The notes under the pieces are model-generated. The model did not search any database, was not told where the DNA came from, and saw nothing but the letters and a program-made list of their open reading frames with translations. Positions 11,771 through 22,495 of a DNA stretch of 64,000 nt are shown in pieces. The stretch spans positions 4,278,001-4,342,000 of the forward strand of contig JAYKYS010000002.1 of assembly GCA_036924285.1 (NCBI GenBank), written 5' to 3'. The DNA comes from Asterella californica. Lineage: Eukaryota > Streptophyta > Marchantiopsida > Marchantiales > Aytoniaceae. Positions within the stretch are counted from its first letter, which is position 1, and every line of letters starts with the position of its first letter. The position numbers and the translations under genes are program-made.

Positions 11771-13384
11771 TTAGTAACTCCATTGACAATTTCAAATATA
11801 GTAGAATCGAACATGCTATCTTAAGGGTGGCAGTTTTTCCGTGTAATATTAGTTAGGACACCATGTGGCAGCATAGGTAGTGTAGGAAGGACAAGGTGGA
11901 TGGCCAATTCGGGCAGGGGAACCGCTTGCATGTGAGGTGACAACCTCTTGTCAGCGCCTCTCTCTCCCTGGTGGTTGTCTCCCCTGGTTCTCATGGCAGT
12001 GACATAAGTAGGATCGCAGCGTAGGAGATAGAGTTCTGCCAGTTCTGTAGAATTCTGTAGCGACTGCACATACACATCGATTCTATGGTGCGGGCGGACG
12101 AGACACATTAGAGCAGAGACACAGGATAGACAGTTCTTAGCACACTACACCCGTTGTTGGAAACATACGAATAGTCTTGGAATACACAGGAGGGGTCTGC
12201 ATCCTCGTACCAGCAGTGGTTCGAAGATGTAGATAGAAGTAGTGGACAGTCTAGGAGCAGGGAACGGCATCCTCGTGCAGTCTTGTTAGCTAGACTGGTG
12301 TGTCGAGGAGTAGACGCAGGAAGTAGAGGGAGTGAGCTTCCCAATGCCATTGTGACTTCTTCTCGGGGAATAGATTGTGGATTTGAGTGCAGAAGCTTTG
12401 TCCATGTCTTCTGGATGGTGGGTTCCTTGAATTCGCTCCCAATTGTGCATGGGAAGTGTTCTTCTTGAGTGGCGGTGACTGTCAGCAGTTGTGGAAGTGT
12501 AGCTTGACTCGTTCAGTAGAGCACTTGGGATCTACGTACGAACGGTCTTCTGGGTAAGGGATCCCAGAAGACAGAGCAGTCAGAGCAGCGAAGTGAAGAA
12601 GAAAGAAGCCTTCTTCCCACAGCAGAAGACGACATCCTCGAGTAGAAGACGGTGCAACAGTACTCACGTTTGTTGTCTTCCTCCCCAAACTATTACAAGC
12701 AGGGATGGCTTGTTAGTCAGGATCTGGACTAGAAGCCTGTCGGAATCTTAATTTACTCTTTTTCATCTTGTTTTCTCTTGTTTGGATTTTCTTATCTTTC
12801 CCATCTTCTCCCATCTTCCCCATCTTCTTACCTTCTTCTAGCGAGCTTCCGAGACTTCTATTGAGCTTCCGTGAAGGTGAATGTCGTTGTAGTGTTGCAG
12901 GAAGACCATTTCCGTAGGCAGAAGCCTGGGAAGGCTACGGGGGGCATACACCCTGTGATTAATCTAACCCGTTGGAATGTGAGTGTGAGAATAAGGTGTA
13001 ACGACCGTTACTAGTCGACTTCTGCGAAGCAGGACAACCTTCTGGAGGTGTGAGAAGACGGGCTGAACCCCCAGAAGACGAGAATCGCTTCGGGAAGACG
13101 GTATCGAGAAGACCGGAAGAAGCAACCTGGAAGCAGGCCGTCTTCCCGAGCTTCTCTGTGAATAATTGTGTGATATTTGAGTTGGTAGTTGTTTGTCTAG
13201 TTCCAGAGCACCATGTGGCGTGTCTGGAAGACGTGTGGTTTTGTGACAAAACCCGTGTGTTTGAACAGATCCTAGAACTTAGAGCAGCGATTACTTACGT
13301 AAATCCTCTGTGAGAACGATATCTTGTATACTAAATGGGCAAAAGGAGTAATCCTGCGTCACTACATATAGTGAGCACCATTTT

Positions 13385-13402
13385 TGGCGCCGCTGCCGGA
13401 GA
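13385..13402 (+). other. Primer-binding site of element B
   Basis: TGGCGCCGCTGCCGGAGA lies four bases after the LTR end (GAGCACCA, 13380). It closely resembles the TGGCGCCGTTGCCGGGGA type known from plant Athila-like elements, where a tRNA primes minus-strand synthesis. Confidence 0.8.
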
Positions 13403-13745
13403 TTTCATCTTAGTAACTTCTGTTCTAAGCTTCCTGGATCTGTGTGCCATTAGTTAGGTTCATTTCGAACTAACTTCGATTGTAGTTGAATGTGTTGTGG
13501 GATTCTATCGTGCTAGAAGACAGGAACCGCAACCAGAAGCTGATAAGATACATCAGGGAAAGTTGGAAGGAGCCGCTTCCCTGCTTCCAAGAGTTCTTGG
13601 AAGACTCGATCTTGGAAGATTGCAGTGAGTGCAACCAGAAGCAGGAGAAGAAGACGTTATGAACCTGTGATCGGTTGTTCAGTCATTTGATCTCCCGGAT
13701 CTAGTGGTAGAAGAATAGAGACATCTGTTCTCAGTACTCTGGTGG

Positions 13746-15515
13746 ATGCCTCCGACCAGAGGAAGAAGCAGAAGACGCACGGGTAAAGATCCTGAGTGGA
13801 TAAACTCACCCCAGCGAACCGCTTCTAGAGAGCAGCGGATATCCTTGAGACACCAAAGGAAAGAAGAAGAGCTCAGGAAGATCCGATCGGTAGAGTTGGA
13901 AGAGCCTTCCATCTCGAGCATAATCTTTGGCGAAGACAGAAGCCAACCGGGTGATCACGTGTATAAAGTAGATTTTGGTACTGGTTACTCGGAAGACGTC
14001 TTCCCAAGTGCGGAAGAAGCTTCTCAAGGTGAGAGAAGACTGGAGGAGATTGTTCCAGACGTCTCGGAAGATAGCAGTGACAGTAGCTCTGACTCAGAAG
14101 ACGACCTTCGTGATTCAGACAGACCTGGACCTTTGAGAAGACCATCTCCACCACCTGGACCTGAGGAAGAAAGAAGTTGGCAGTCGCACCAGCCGGCAGT
14201 CGACATGACCTCCCACACTCGGCAGAAGTACCATCCGTACGACGATGATGCTGACGCGGACGACTTCATCACGATGTTCGAGACCATCTCTAGATCCAAC
14301 AAGGAAGACGCTGATGTTGACAGACTCCGTGTATTTCTCAGTTTGATCGTAGGGAAGGGAAGGAAGTGGATGAGTAAGATGTTGGATGATGGTGTAGTAA
14401 TGGCCGCTTGGGCTACTCTGAAGGCAGCTTTTCTGAAGAGGTTCAGAGGAGTGGGTTACGATCGTATGACCCTCATAGAGCTTCAGAGGCTCGAACGGAA
14501 GAAGAAAGAGACATTGAGGGATTACACCGAGAGGTTTGAAGATCTCCTAGATCACATCCCTCAAAACCAAAGAAGACCCGGCTACTGTGCTCAACAAGCT
14601 GTGGACTGGTACTTGGGAGGATTGTCTCAAGATATGGAATTGTACTGCAGAAGAGGAGGAGGTGATGATTTAGCAGAGGTACAGAAGCATACCGAGCAGT
14701 ATGAAACCTCGAGCATCACTCGGAATATGACGAAAGATAGAGGGAAGACTTCGAAGAAGTCCAAGAAGTCCAAGAAGTCTTCTCGGAAGTCCAAGAGGAA
14801 GTCCAAGTCCACTGAAACTGATAACAGTGATTCAGAAGCATCTTCTACTTCTGAAGAGTCTACTGTCGAAAGTTCAGAATCCGAATCTGAACAAGAGAAG
14901 AAGACGCGGAAGAAGAAGAAGGAGAAGACGCGAGCAAGGGAGGAAGTTGTGCAGAAGATGCCTCAGACTCAGATCATTCAGTCTGCACCTGATCCCCGCA
15001 TCGTTGAGGTTCTGAAGCAGTTTGCCGACCTGAAAGTTCATCTGCTGAACCAGAAGGGCAAGCGGAAGCAACCTATGGCTTCCCGACCAAACCTGTGGTG
15101 CAACCTTTGTAACTCTTCCGGACACACCAGAGATCAGTGTACGCAGGACGAAGCTGTCAACTGGGCAGGATGGGAAAAAGACGATGAGGGATATCTACAC
15201 GATCCCAGTGGGGAAACTTGCTATAGGATCGAACCGATCCAACCCTTCACTCCTACGCCTCCCGCCCAATATAATCGTTATGTACCTAGGGATAGAGCTA
15301 GCAATGTACAGACCAGGACGCCCTGGCAGCCTTCTTCATCTCAACGACCTCTCAACCCTCTTCCTGGAGCGTGCAATAATTGTGGAGAGACATGACACTG
15401 ATGGTCCACCTGTCCTCACCCGAGAAGACAGATTGGGCAAGTGCCCTTGTGTGGGAACTGTAAGGAAGCCGGTCATTTCACAGAGAATTGTCCTCAGACC
15501 TTACGACCATGACAA
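13746..15515 (+). pseudogene. gag: Element B Gag
   Basis: Nucleocapsid/capsid precursor. The N-terminus is basic (RGRSRRRTGKDPEW) and followed by an acidic Ser-rich stretch. At about residues 165-320 lies a retrotransposon-gag type capsid domain (WATLKAAFLKRF; LQRLERKKKETLRDYTERF; YLGGLSQDMELYC). A Lys/Ser-rich repeat follows (KKSKKSKKSSRKSKRKSKS), then zinc knuckles: CNLCNSSGHTRDQC (CX2CX4HX4C) near residue 455, a damaged CNNC knuckle, and CGNCKEAGHFTENC. Stops TGA at 15393, 15399 and 15510 all lie in the same frame, so the original was a continuous gag-pol frame. There is no frameshift. The start at 13746 is the first ATG of the frame after the primer-binding site. Confidence 0.88.
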
Positions 15516-16955
15516 ATGGTTAGATTTGCAGATACCGCTCCTCCTGCAGAAGCAGCATCAACTTCTAAGCTCGAGTTAGCAGTGGTACAGCACATCATGG
15601 TAGAGGAAGAAGATCCTGAGGATTGTACGGATTGTCTCCATATCGAGGAAGACGAACCAGACCCCGGGAAGCGCGAAGGAAAGGAACCTTCGCTGCAGAA
15701 GACGACTGCAGCTCAGAAGATGGAGACACCTGAAGAAGCGTCATCTTTCACTTTGACGGATGGTACTGTTTGGAATCTTGACCCGAATTTAGATAGTTGG
15801 CCTCCGGAGGAAGTCTTGGATGAAGCTGTGTTCAAGGTAAGTACCAGAAGCAAAGGGAAGTCAGAATCTCGTCAGAAGGACGTCAAGAAGAAGAAGCAAC
15901 GTAAGGAGAGGTCATCTTATCCTGAGCGTCCGTCTTCTCCTACTTACGACCGAGAAGATCCGAAGTACTTTGCTCCTGACATTAGACAAGAGGTTGAAGC
16001 GATCATGCAAGAAGAGCTGGAGAAGAGACGGAAGATAGTACAGCAGCTTCCTACACCGACTACGGCAACACCTGTCTCACGGGAACAGCCGCCAGTCGGG
16101 GAAAGACACTCATCTAGTCTTCCACCCAAGGAAGCAACCACTACATCTTCTCTGTTGGAAACACCAGTCACTCTTCTGAAGAGATCCCCTAACGACTTCT
16201 TGCGAGACTTGTGGAATCAGAAGACGGATGTAACCTTCCAATAGCTGTTGGATGACAATGCTGGTTACAGGAAGTTGTTACAATCTGTGCTTCGAGGATC
16301 GAGGAAGAGGAGGACAGCTAAACTTCCCAAGAGCACCCCGATCCTAAGAATAGAGCATGAGGACTTGAGAGCCCCAGAACTTGATATGGAGATCCATGGT
16401 TGTCTTCTGAAGAAGGTACCCATCGATTCTGGCTCCGGAGTTAACATCATGACTGAAGAAACGGTGCATGCCCTAGGCTTCACTGAGTTCCAGCCTACTC
16501 CGAGAATCCTCAGAATGGCGGACCAGACCAGAAGATGACCTTTGGGGCAACTGAAAGATGTCTTGACGGTAATTGGTGGAGTATCTTTTTACCTCACTTA
16601 CATCATTTTGCGACCTGTAGCTAAGGTTGGATATCAGGTGTTGATAGGAAGACCATGGCTGTATGCTGCAAATGTAAAAACCGACTGGAGAAGGCATCGT
16701 TTGAGATTTCCCAATCCCACACCCAAGCCAGGTGAGAAGACTAAGGTCTCGCTTCCTTGGATCAAGATTGGACACCAAGGTGAAACTCCGTCTACAACAG
16801 AGGGGTACACTTCAGAAGACTCCGCTGCGTCTTCTGACAGTGACGAACGGTATAATGAGTTTGTGGTGAATAACTTGTGTACTACAAAAGTAGCAGAGAA
16901 AGTAGAAGATGTGGTTTCTGGATACATTGAGTGCTACGAGATTGCGGACGAAGAG
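15516..16955 (+). pseudogene. Element B linker and retropepsin-like protease
   Basis: This continues the gag frame: an acidic, Lys-rich linker (15516-16241), TAG at 16242, then the aspartic protease with the active-site motif PIDSGSGVNIM (canonical D-S-G) at about 16420-16452. A C-terminal GRPWLY-like segment near 16648 also fits retropepsins of gypsy elements. TGA at 16536-16538 interrupts the domain and fits a CGA-to-TGA change. The protease would cleave the Gag-Pol polyprotein during particle maturation. Both breaks are single-base nonsense changes, so the decay is light. Confidence 0.82.
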
Positions 16956-17080
16956 CTTCCAGAAGACGAAGGCATCGTCTTCTCTTCGGAAGATCCGACA
17001 GTTGGTCTTCCAGAAGACGAAGACATCGTCTTCTTTTCGGAAGATCCAGCAGTTGGTCTTCCAGAAGACGAATCTGAATC
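16956..17080 (+). repeat. 51-bp (17-codon) tandem repeat between protease and RT
   Basis: The unit starts CTTCCAGAAGACGAAG at 16956, 17007 and 17058, with a 51-bp period (about 2.4 copies). Each unit encodes 17 acidic residues of the form LPEDEG(I)VFSSEDPTVG. The period is a multiple of three, so the frame is kept. The units themselves are built from the GAAGAC hexamer typical of this family. Confidence 0.9.
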
Positions 17081-18660
17081 AGAAGAAGCTCCCAAACCGG
17101 AATACTTTGGTGCCAGTGAGTACAGTCACACCGAAGGAATGGTAAACCCGGATGATCTTCAAGAGATGGAGGTTGCTCCTGGGAAGAAGCTGAAGCTTTC
17201 TAAGGTGATCGAGGGCCAGCAGTTAGAAGACTTTCGAGAACTTCTGACGGAGTTCCAAGATGTCTTCGCATGGACCATAGAAGACATGAAGGGCATACCT
17301 CGAGAGTTGGGAGAGCATCGCATTGACTTGCTGGAGGGCGTTGTTCCTGCACGGCAGAGGCAGTATCGGCTCAACTCCAAGTACTCGCTTCTGGTGAAGG
17401 ACCAGATTGACCAATACCTGAAGGCAGGAGTCATCTTCCCAGTACTTAGCAGTGAGTGGGTAGCTCCTATTGTCATCGTGCCGAAGAAGCAGACAGGGAA
17501 GATCCGAGTGTGTCAGGACTTCCGGAAGCTGAACTTGGCCACGAAGAAGGATCATCACCCTTTACCATTCACCGACTCTGTGTTAGATCAGGTAGCAGGG
17601 TATGAGTTCTACAGCTTCCTGGATGGGTATCTTGGGTACAACCAAGTTTCAATCAGAGAAGAAGACAAATCGAAAATCACTTTCACTATTGATTGGGGCA
17701 CGTACGCGTACAATCAAATGCCATTTGGTTTATGCAACGCACCCGCCACATTCCAGAGATTGATGATTACAATCTTCAAGGAGTATCTTCGCACTTTCAT
17801 GGAGATCTTCTTGGATGATTTTTCTGTGTTTGGATCGAAAGAAGATCACTTGATATTTCTAAGGAAGTGTTTTCTGAAGTGTAGAGAACATCGTTTGGCT
17901 CTTCACCCTGAGAAGTGCTTCTTTGGTATGTCAGAAGGGATCTTGCTAGGACATAGGATTTCCGGAAGAGGTATAGAAGTTGACTGTGCTAAGGTGGAAG
18001 TTATCATGAAACTCCACCCACCTGCTAACCTGACTCAGTTGAGAAGCTTCCTTGACAACGTAAGATACTACAGGAGGTTTATTGACAGGTACGCAGAGGT
18101 AGCAGGAAGACTCACTAAGTTGCTGAAGAAGGACGAACCATACGTTTGGTCTTCTGAGCAGCAGGAAGCATTCGAAGAAATGAAGAGGCTTTTGTCGGAA
18201 TCCCTTGTCCTACGGCGGCCTGATTGGAAAAGAGTCTTCCACATTTATGTGGATGTTTCTGCTTTCGCCATAGGGGTGGTGTTGAGTCAGAAAGATGAGA
18301 AGAAGAAGGATTACCCCATCTACTACGCGGGAAGACAACTCAGTGATGCAGAGAAGAAGTACTCGACAACTGAAAGGGAGTGTCTTGGCATGATTTACTC
18401 ATGTAGGAAGTTTAGACACTATCTTCTAGCAAACCCGTTTGTCTTCTATGTGGATCACTTCTCTTTGAAACATCTTGTAAAGAAAGCAGATTTGTCTGGG
18501 AGGATAGCTAGGTGGATTCTCCTACTCCAGGAATTTACTTACACAGTTGAGTACAGACCTGGAAGACAGCATGTTAATGCTGACTACCTATCCAGATTAG
18601 AGACAGAACGACGAGAAGATGAAGTGGAAGACGAGTTCTCTGACGAGAAGTTGTTTTCAA
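17081..18660 (+). pseudogene. pol: Element B reverse transcriptase and RNase H
   Basis: Copies the element's RNA into DNA. RT landmarks in order: WVAPIVIVPKKQTGKIRVC (about 17458), DFRKLNLATKKDHHPLP, SFLDGYLGYNQV, the QMPFGLCNAPATFQR block (about 17717), catalytic FLDDFSVFG (about 17810; YxDD equivalent with Phe) and the GHRISGRGIEV thumb-side motif. RNase H follows from about 18240, with HIYVDVSAFAIGVVL (first Asp), TTERECLGMIY (Glu), FVFYVDHFSLKHL (Asp) and HVNADYLSRL (Asp). This stretch has no internal stop. It is part of the same frame as gag and protease and so lacks an independent start. The sequence type fits the Athila/Tat side of plant Ty3/gypsy. Confidence 0.92.
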
Positions 18661-20008
18661 TTTTCGCAGAGACACTTTCATCTGAGGGGGGGCGTACCGC
18701 CTGCTTCCCTGAAGACGAGACTAGATCTTCTGATCCAGTCTTCGCGACTTCCACAGAAGAGTCGATCTTCAAGGACTTGAGGAAGTTCTTGGAAGACCAA
18801 CAGTATCCCGAGGGATTGGATGCGGAACAGAAGGCTGTCTTCTTACACAAGGCAGGTCCTTATGCCATCTTCCAGGGTATCCTGTTTCGGAAGGGACATG
18901 ACGAGAAGCTAAGGAGATGCCTCGAGCCGTCAGAAATAAAATCAGTGATCACATGTCTTCATTACGAAGATGCTGGGGGTCACTACGGGTTGAAGACCAC
19001 AGTGAAGAAGATGCTAGACGCCGGATACTGGTGGCCAACCATGTATCGAGACACTTTTCAGGAGATCAGGAAGTGCGATGCATACCAGAGGGTGGGAAGA
19101 CCGACCGCTACAACAAGGTGGCCTCTTACTCCCATTCTTCCGCTCGCTCCGTCAAAAAGTGAGGAATCGACTTTGTGGATCCTATCGCCCCGGTGGCGAG
19201 AAGAACACAAGCACGGTACATCTTAATAGCTACCGACTATGCTACCAAGATGGTGGAAGGCGAGGCCACAAGGAAGAACGATGCCGTAGTAGTAGCAAGG
19301 TTCCTTTGGCATAACATCATCACTAGGTATGGATGTCCGCTGGAATTGGTGTCAGATACGGGTACTCATTTCTTAAATGAGACTATCTCCCTCCTGACCC
19401 AATACTTCAGGATTAAGCATCGGAAGACGACGTCATACAACCCGAAAGCGAATGGACTGACGGAGAAGTCGAACGGTCTTCTGTGTAACATCCTGAATAA
19501 GATAACTGTTAACCATACGTATGACTGGGACACGAAATTGCCATCTGTGTTATGGGCTTTCAGGATTTCACCTAAAGTCACAACCCAGAAGACGCCTTTC
19601 TACCTAACTTACGGCATGACACCTATTGTGCCCCTTGAGTTAGAGGTCCCAACATACTGGTTAGCCGTATCCGAACGCATGGGAGAAGAAGAGAGCCAGG
19701 AGCAACGTCTTCTGAATTTTGTAGAGTTTGAAGAAGACAGGAATGCAGCTTTGGAGAAGACGTACGAGGTGCAAGCGCAACGAAAGGTAAACTACGATAG
19801 CAAGTTGAGGAAGGTGACTGTTGTGGATGGGGACTTGGTTCTTCTCTACGACAACCGACATATTAACTTCCCCGAGAAGCTTCATCTTCGCTGGATGGGT
19901 CCTTACCGCGTCTTGGAGGTTTTCGACAATGGCTCCTTGCAGTTGGAAGAGTTGGACGGTACATTGATGACCACTCGTGTTAATGGGTGGCGCGTCAAGA
20001 AGTACTAG
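18661..20008 (+). pseudogene. Element B integrase, frameshifted
   Basis: Inserts element DNA into the genome. The zinc-binding H2C2 region is seen at about 18958-19095 (HYEDAGGHYG, YWWPTMYRDTF, then CDAY where CxxC is expected, so the last Cys is changed). The frame breaks near 19160: a one-base indel in an A-run (TCAAAAAGTG) and a TGG-to-TGA change. From there a second frame (19175-20008) encodes the core, with FVDPIAP (first Asp), LVSDTGTHF (second Asp) and GLTEKSNG (Glu), exactly 35 residues between the last two, as in D,D35E. The C-terminus has WMGPYRVLEVFDNGS (GPY/F type). I see no chromodomain. The protein ends at TAG 20008. Confidence 0.9.
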
Positions 20009-20057
20009 ATGTAAACAGAAGTGCAGAAACCACTGATGTTTGCGGGGACGCAAACAT

Positions 20058-20072
20058 GTGAGGGTGGGCGTA
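20058..20072 (+). other. Polypurine tract of element B
   Basis: GTGAGGGTGGGCGTA sits directly before the 3' LTR start (TGTGGTGCC at 20073). The same GTGGGCGTA precedes element A's LTR on the minus strand at about 1366-1375, so this tract is conserved in the family as the plus-strand primer site. Confidence 0.65.
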
Positions 20073-20640
20073 TGTGGTGCCCACAAATTACAGAATGCAC
20101 GAATTTTTGAAATTTTTAAGATTAATAACTTGTTTGTATAACTGAAGAAGCGTTGTTACTTAAGATTACTGCTTCCTTAGAGGGAAGATGATCTTATGAG
20201 CTTTTTAATAAGAAGTTGACTTCTTCGGAAGACGACCGTCTTCGGAAGAGCGTCTTCAGAAGACGGGAAGACGGCGGAAGATGAGAAGACGGCGGAAGAC
20301 ACATGTCTTTCGGAAGATAGCGACCGTGAAGGCCTAACCACGAGTTTTCGGGTAAAATAGTAGGTGTACCTACTGGGTCGCATCGAATAGGTAGGTAGGT
20401 CGGGGAAGACACCTAAAGTCAAAAACCCCTAATCTGCGGAGAAGATGCGCAGGAAGCACATTAGGCGCATTCCAACTTCCCGCAGCACAGCGTGCTTGAG
20501 AAGATCGATTGGAGAGAGTGAGCTTCGCAAGTAAGCTTTGAGAGAGGAATCGAGTGAGGACATCGAGGTAGGAGAGAACCAGTTGGCAGCTAGGCGAAGG
20601 ACGAGATCGAATTGCTGGGGCACGGAAGGCAAAGAGCAAA
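20073..20640 (+). repeat. Element B 3' LTR, truncated
   Basis: Matches 7421 to about 8000, with roughly twenty scattered differences and a 14-bp indel. The match stops abruptly at about 20640, where minus-strand A LTR sequence begins, so two related LTRs meet head to head. A deletion that removed the rest of this LTR and part of A explains the junction. Confidence 0.88.
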
Positions 20641-21161
20641 GGGCCATAGACGTGAAAGAAGGCGCCCCAGTTGATGACCTCTCTTGCCCAAACAGCTTCC
20701 AGAAACTCTACATCCTGGTCTCCAAGATATCTAACCTTCTTAGCCTTTCCCTTGGGAAAAGATGAAGATACAACTTCCCCAGAAGATGCTTCTTCGGCTC
20801 CCGGTAAGCTTCCATCTTCCATCCGTTCCTCCCATGTCTGTTTTCCAGGAAGAGACATGTAGTACTTCTAGGTTGAGATCATCGGCAGAATCTTCTTCTC
20901 CAGCTCGTATCCGCAATTCTCTGCTTCTGGCCGGTGGAAGCGCCACCACTCCACCGTCCATGAAGATGATCCTCAGACGACCTTTGTCTTGACATGTACA
21001 CGGTTGTGAGGAGATAACGTTACCCAGATCTCTTCCAGAATACCTTGGTCCGCGAGGTTCTAGGCCCATGTGAAGAAGTCGAGGTCCAACTCCTTGATGA
21101 AAGGTTTGACCTCAGCCAACTCTGTTTGTGGTAACATCAACCTTCGAGGATGCATCGACAT
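20641..21161 (-). pseudogene. Element A LTR-borne gene, N-terminal part
   Basis: The minus strand, starting at the ATG at 21161-21159, encodes the N-terminal third of the gene also found at 9452 in B: MSMHPRRLMLPQTELAE; PFIKELDLDFFTW; ILEEIW; WWRFHRPEAEN; YELEKKILPMI; WEERMEDGSLPG; YLGDQDVEFLEAVW. The frame is continuous across about 170 codons and broken only by nonsense codons (TAG after FFTWA, TGA after KVV, TAG before KYYM). DNA identity to B is roughly 75-80%. The coiled-coil half of the same gene is at 7420-6205, with B in between. The 4.4-kb duplicated block abuts the start codon. Confidence 0.75.
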
Positions 21162-21162
21162 T

Positions 21163-22365
21163 TTCAAGAGGATCCGTAGAACAGCTTATGGGTACTTTTT
21201 ATATGGAGGACATCTATGGAAGCACCCTAAGCTACAAGGAGGTGTACCACAACGGGTGGTATGTGACCTAGAATTGCAGCAGAAGCTGATCAAGGAGTTC
21301 CATGAGAGTCTATGGGCCGGTCATAGAGGAGTTTGGGCTATATTTGCCAAGATAAAGGAGAAGTATTGGTGGAAGGGTATGTATAAGGATGTAGTACAGT
21401 TTGTTTCATCCTGTATATCTTGCCAGATGTATTCCAACATACGTCATCGTGATGGATTGCATCCTACTTATCCTTTAGCCATTCACTACAAATGGGTAGT
21501 GGATCTGGTAACTATGCCATTTGGGCTTGGACAAATGAGGTATCTAGTCTTGGCTATAGAAGATCTATCTAACCAAGTTGAAGGCCGTGCCTTGAGGACG
21601 AAGACCACTGCTAGTGTCTGCCGCTTTCTACTTGAAGATGTTATTTGTAGGTATGGGTGTGTGGGAAAGATCACTGCAGATAGGGGCGAGCTGGATTCAC
21701 AAGAAGCAGTTGAGTTCTTCAAGCGATTGGGAATCAAGTTGGCGTTAACCACTGCTTACAATCCTGAAGGGAATGGCAAGAGCGAAAGAGGTCATCCGTC
21801 AATCATCAAAGCTTTGGTAAAAGCTTGCAAGGGTAAGATCCGTGAATGGCCTAGACTGCTACCGTTTGCTTTATGGGCAGACCGTACAACTCATAGTACC
21901 GTTACAGGTTACATGCCAGCAAAATTGATACTAGGACAGAAACTTGTGATGCCAGTTGAGGAGGTTGTGCCTACTTGGAATGTTTTGCCATGGGAAGATG
22001 GTAGAAGTACGGAGGATCTTCTTGCATTAAGGATCCAGCAGTTAGAACGAAAACCTGAGGATGTTGCCAAAGCTGTCGAAAGATTAAAGATTGCTAGAGA
22101 GAGAAACAAAGGCAGATTTGATAGAACGCATAGATTACGACCCAAACCAGTTAAAGAAGGTGATTGGGTGTTAGTCTATGATAGTAGTCTTGATAATCAG
22201 CATAGCACTATCAGGAAGTTCTCCAAGAGATGGTTTGGACCTTATGTGGTGTTAGAAGTTTATGATAATGCCACATACTCCTTGAGAGAGTTAGATGGTG
22301 CAGTGCTCAAGATACCAGTCGCAAGAAAGAGAATCAAGCTCTTTAGGAGGAGAGAGGAGGACTAG
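21163..22365 (+). pseudogene. Integrase of element E, duplicated 3' part
   Basis: Copy of 36819-38021. It lacks the polyprotein upstream of RIRRTAYGYFLYGG. The H2C2 zinc-binding region (HESLWAGHRGVW, CISCQMY), the D,D,E core (WVVDLVTMPFG; ITADRGELD; GNGKSERGHPS) and a C-terminal GPYVVLEVYDNATYSL segment are intact. The frame is open to TAG 22365, but with no start signal or upstream polyprotein it cannot be a working integrase gene on its own. Two differences from the twin fall near 21940-21955, changing two residues. Confidence 0.88.
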
Positions 22366-22495
22366 AACGTTGCAGAGTTTACAGAGGACTAAGCTGAAGA
22401 CTCAATGCATGTTGAAGATGAGTTTGAAGCCGAAGCTGAAGAGTCTTGATCTGGATGGCACATACCGAAGGATGTGCAGGTTCAGAGGGGGTGGA

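Larger units (their letters stand above)
7421..13380 (+). repeat. Giant 5' LTR of element B (about 5.96 kb)
   Basis: The start is set by the match to 20073 (TGTGGTGCCCACAAATT at both). The end is set by GAGCACCA at 13373-13380 just before the primer-binding site; GCACCA is the inverted copy of the TGGTGC at the start. A TATA box lies at 9251 and a long broken gene at 9452-11770. The first ~2 kb (U3-like) and 11771-13380 (U5-like) hold no convincing gene, only GAAGAC-rich sequence and shadow frames. Caveat: the 3' copy in the window covers only the first ~570 bp, so the full LTR length rests on the primer-binding site and terminal repeat. Confidence 0.7.
7421..20640 (+). mobile_element. Element B: large Ty3/gypsy retrotransposon, 3' LTR truncated
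   Basis: The layout is 5' LTR (7421-13380), primer-binding site (13385-13402), gag-protease-RT-RNase H-integrase in one frame (13746 to about 19160, then shifted to 20008), polypurine tract (20058-20072) and the first 568 bp of the 3' LTR (20073-20640). The two LTR starts agree at about 96% by eye, apart from a 14-bp indel, so the insertion is moderately young. B interrupts A's LTR gene. The rest of B's 3' LTR is deleted together with about 0.55 kb of A, so no target duplication can be checked. The RT (QMPFGLCNAPATFQ, FLDDFSV) and primer-binding site fit the Athila/Tat side of plant Ty3/gypsy. Confidence 0.88.
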
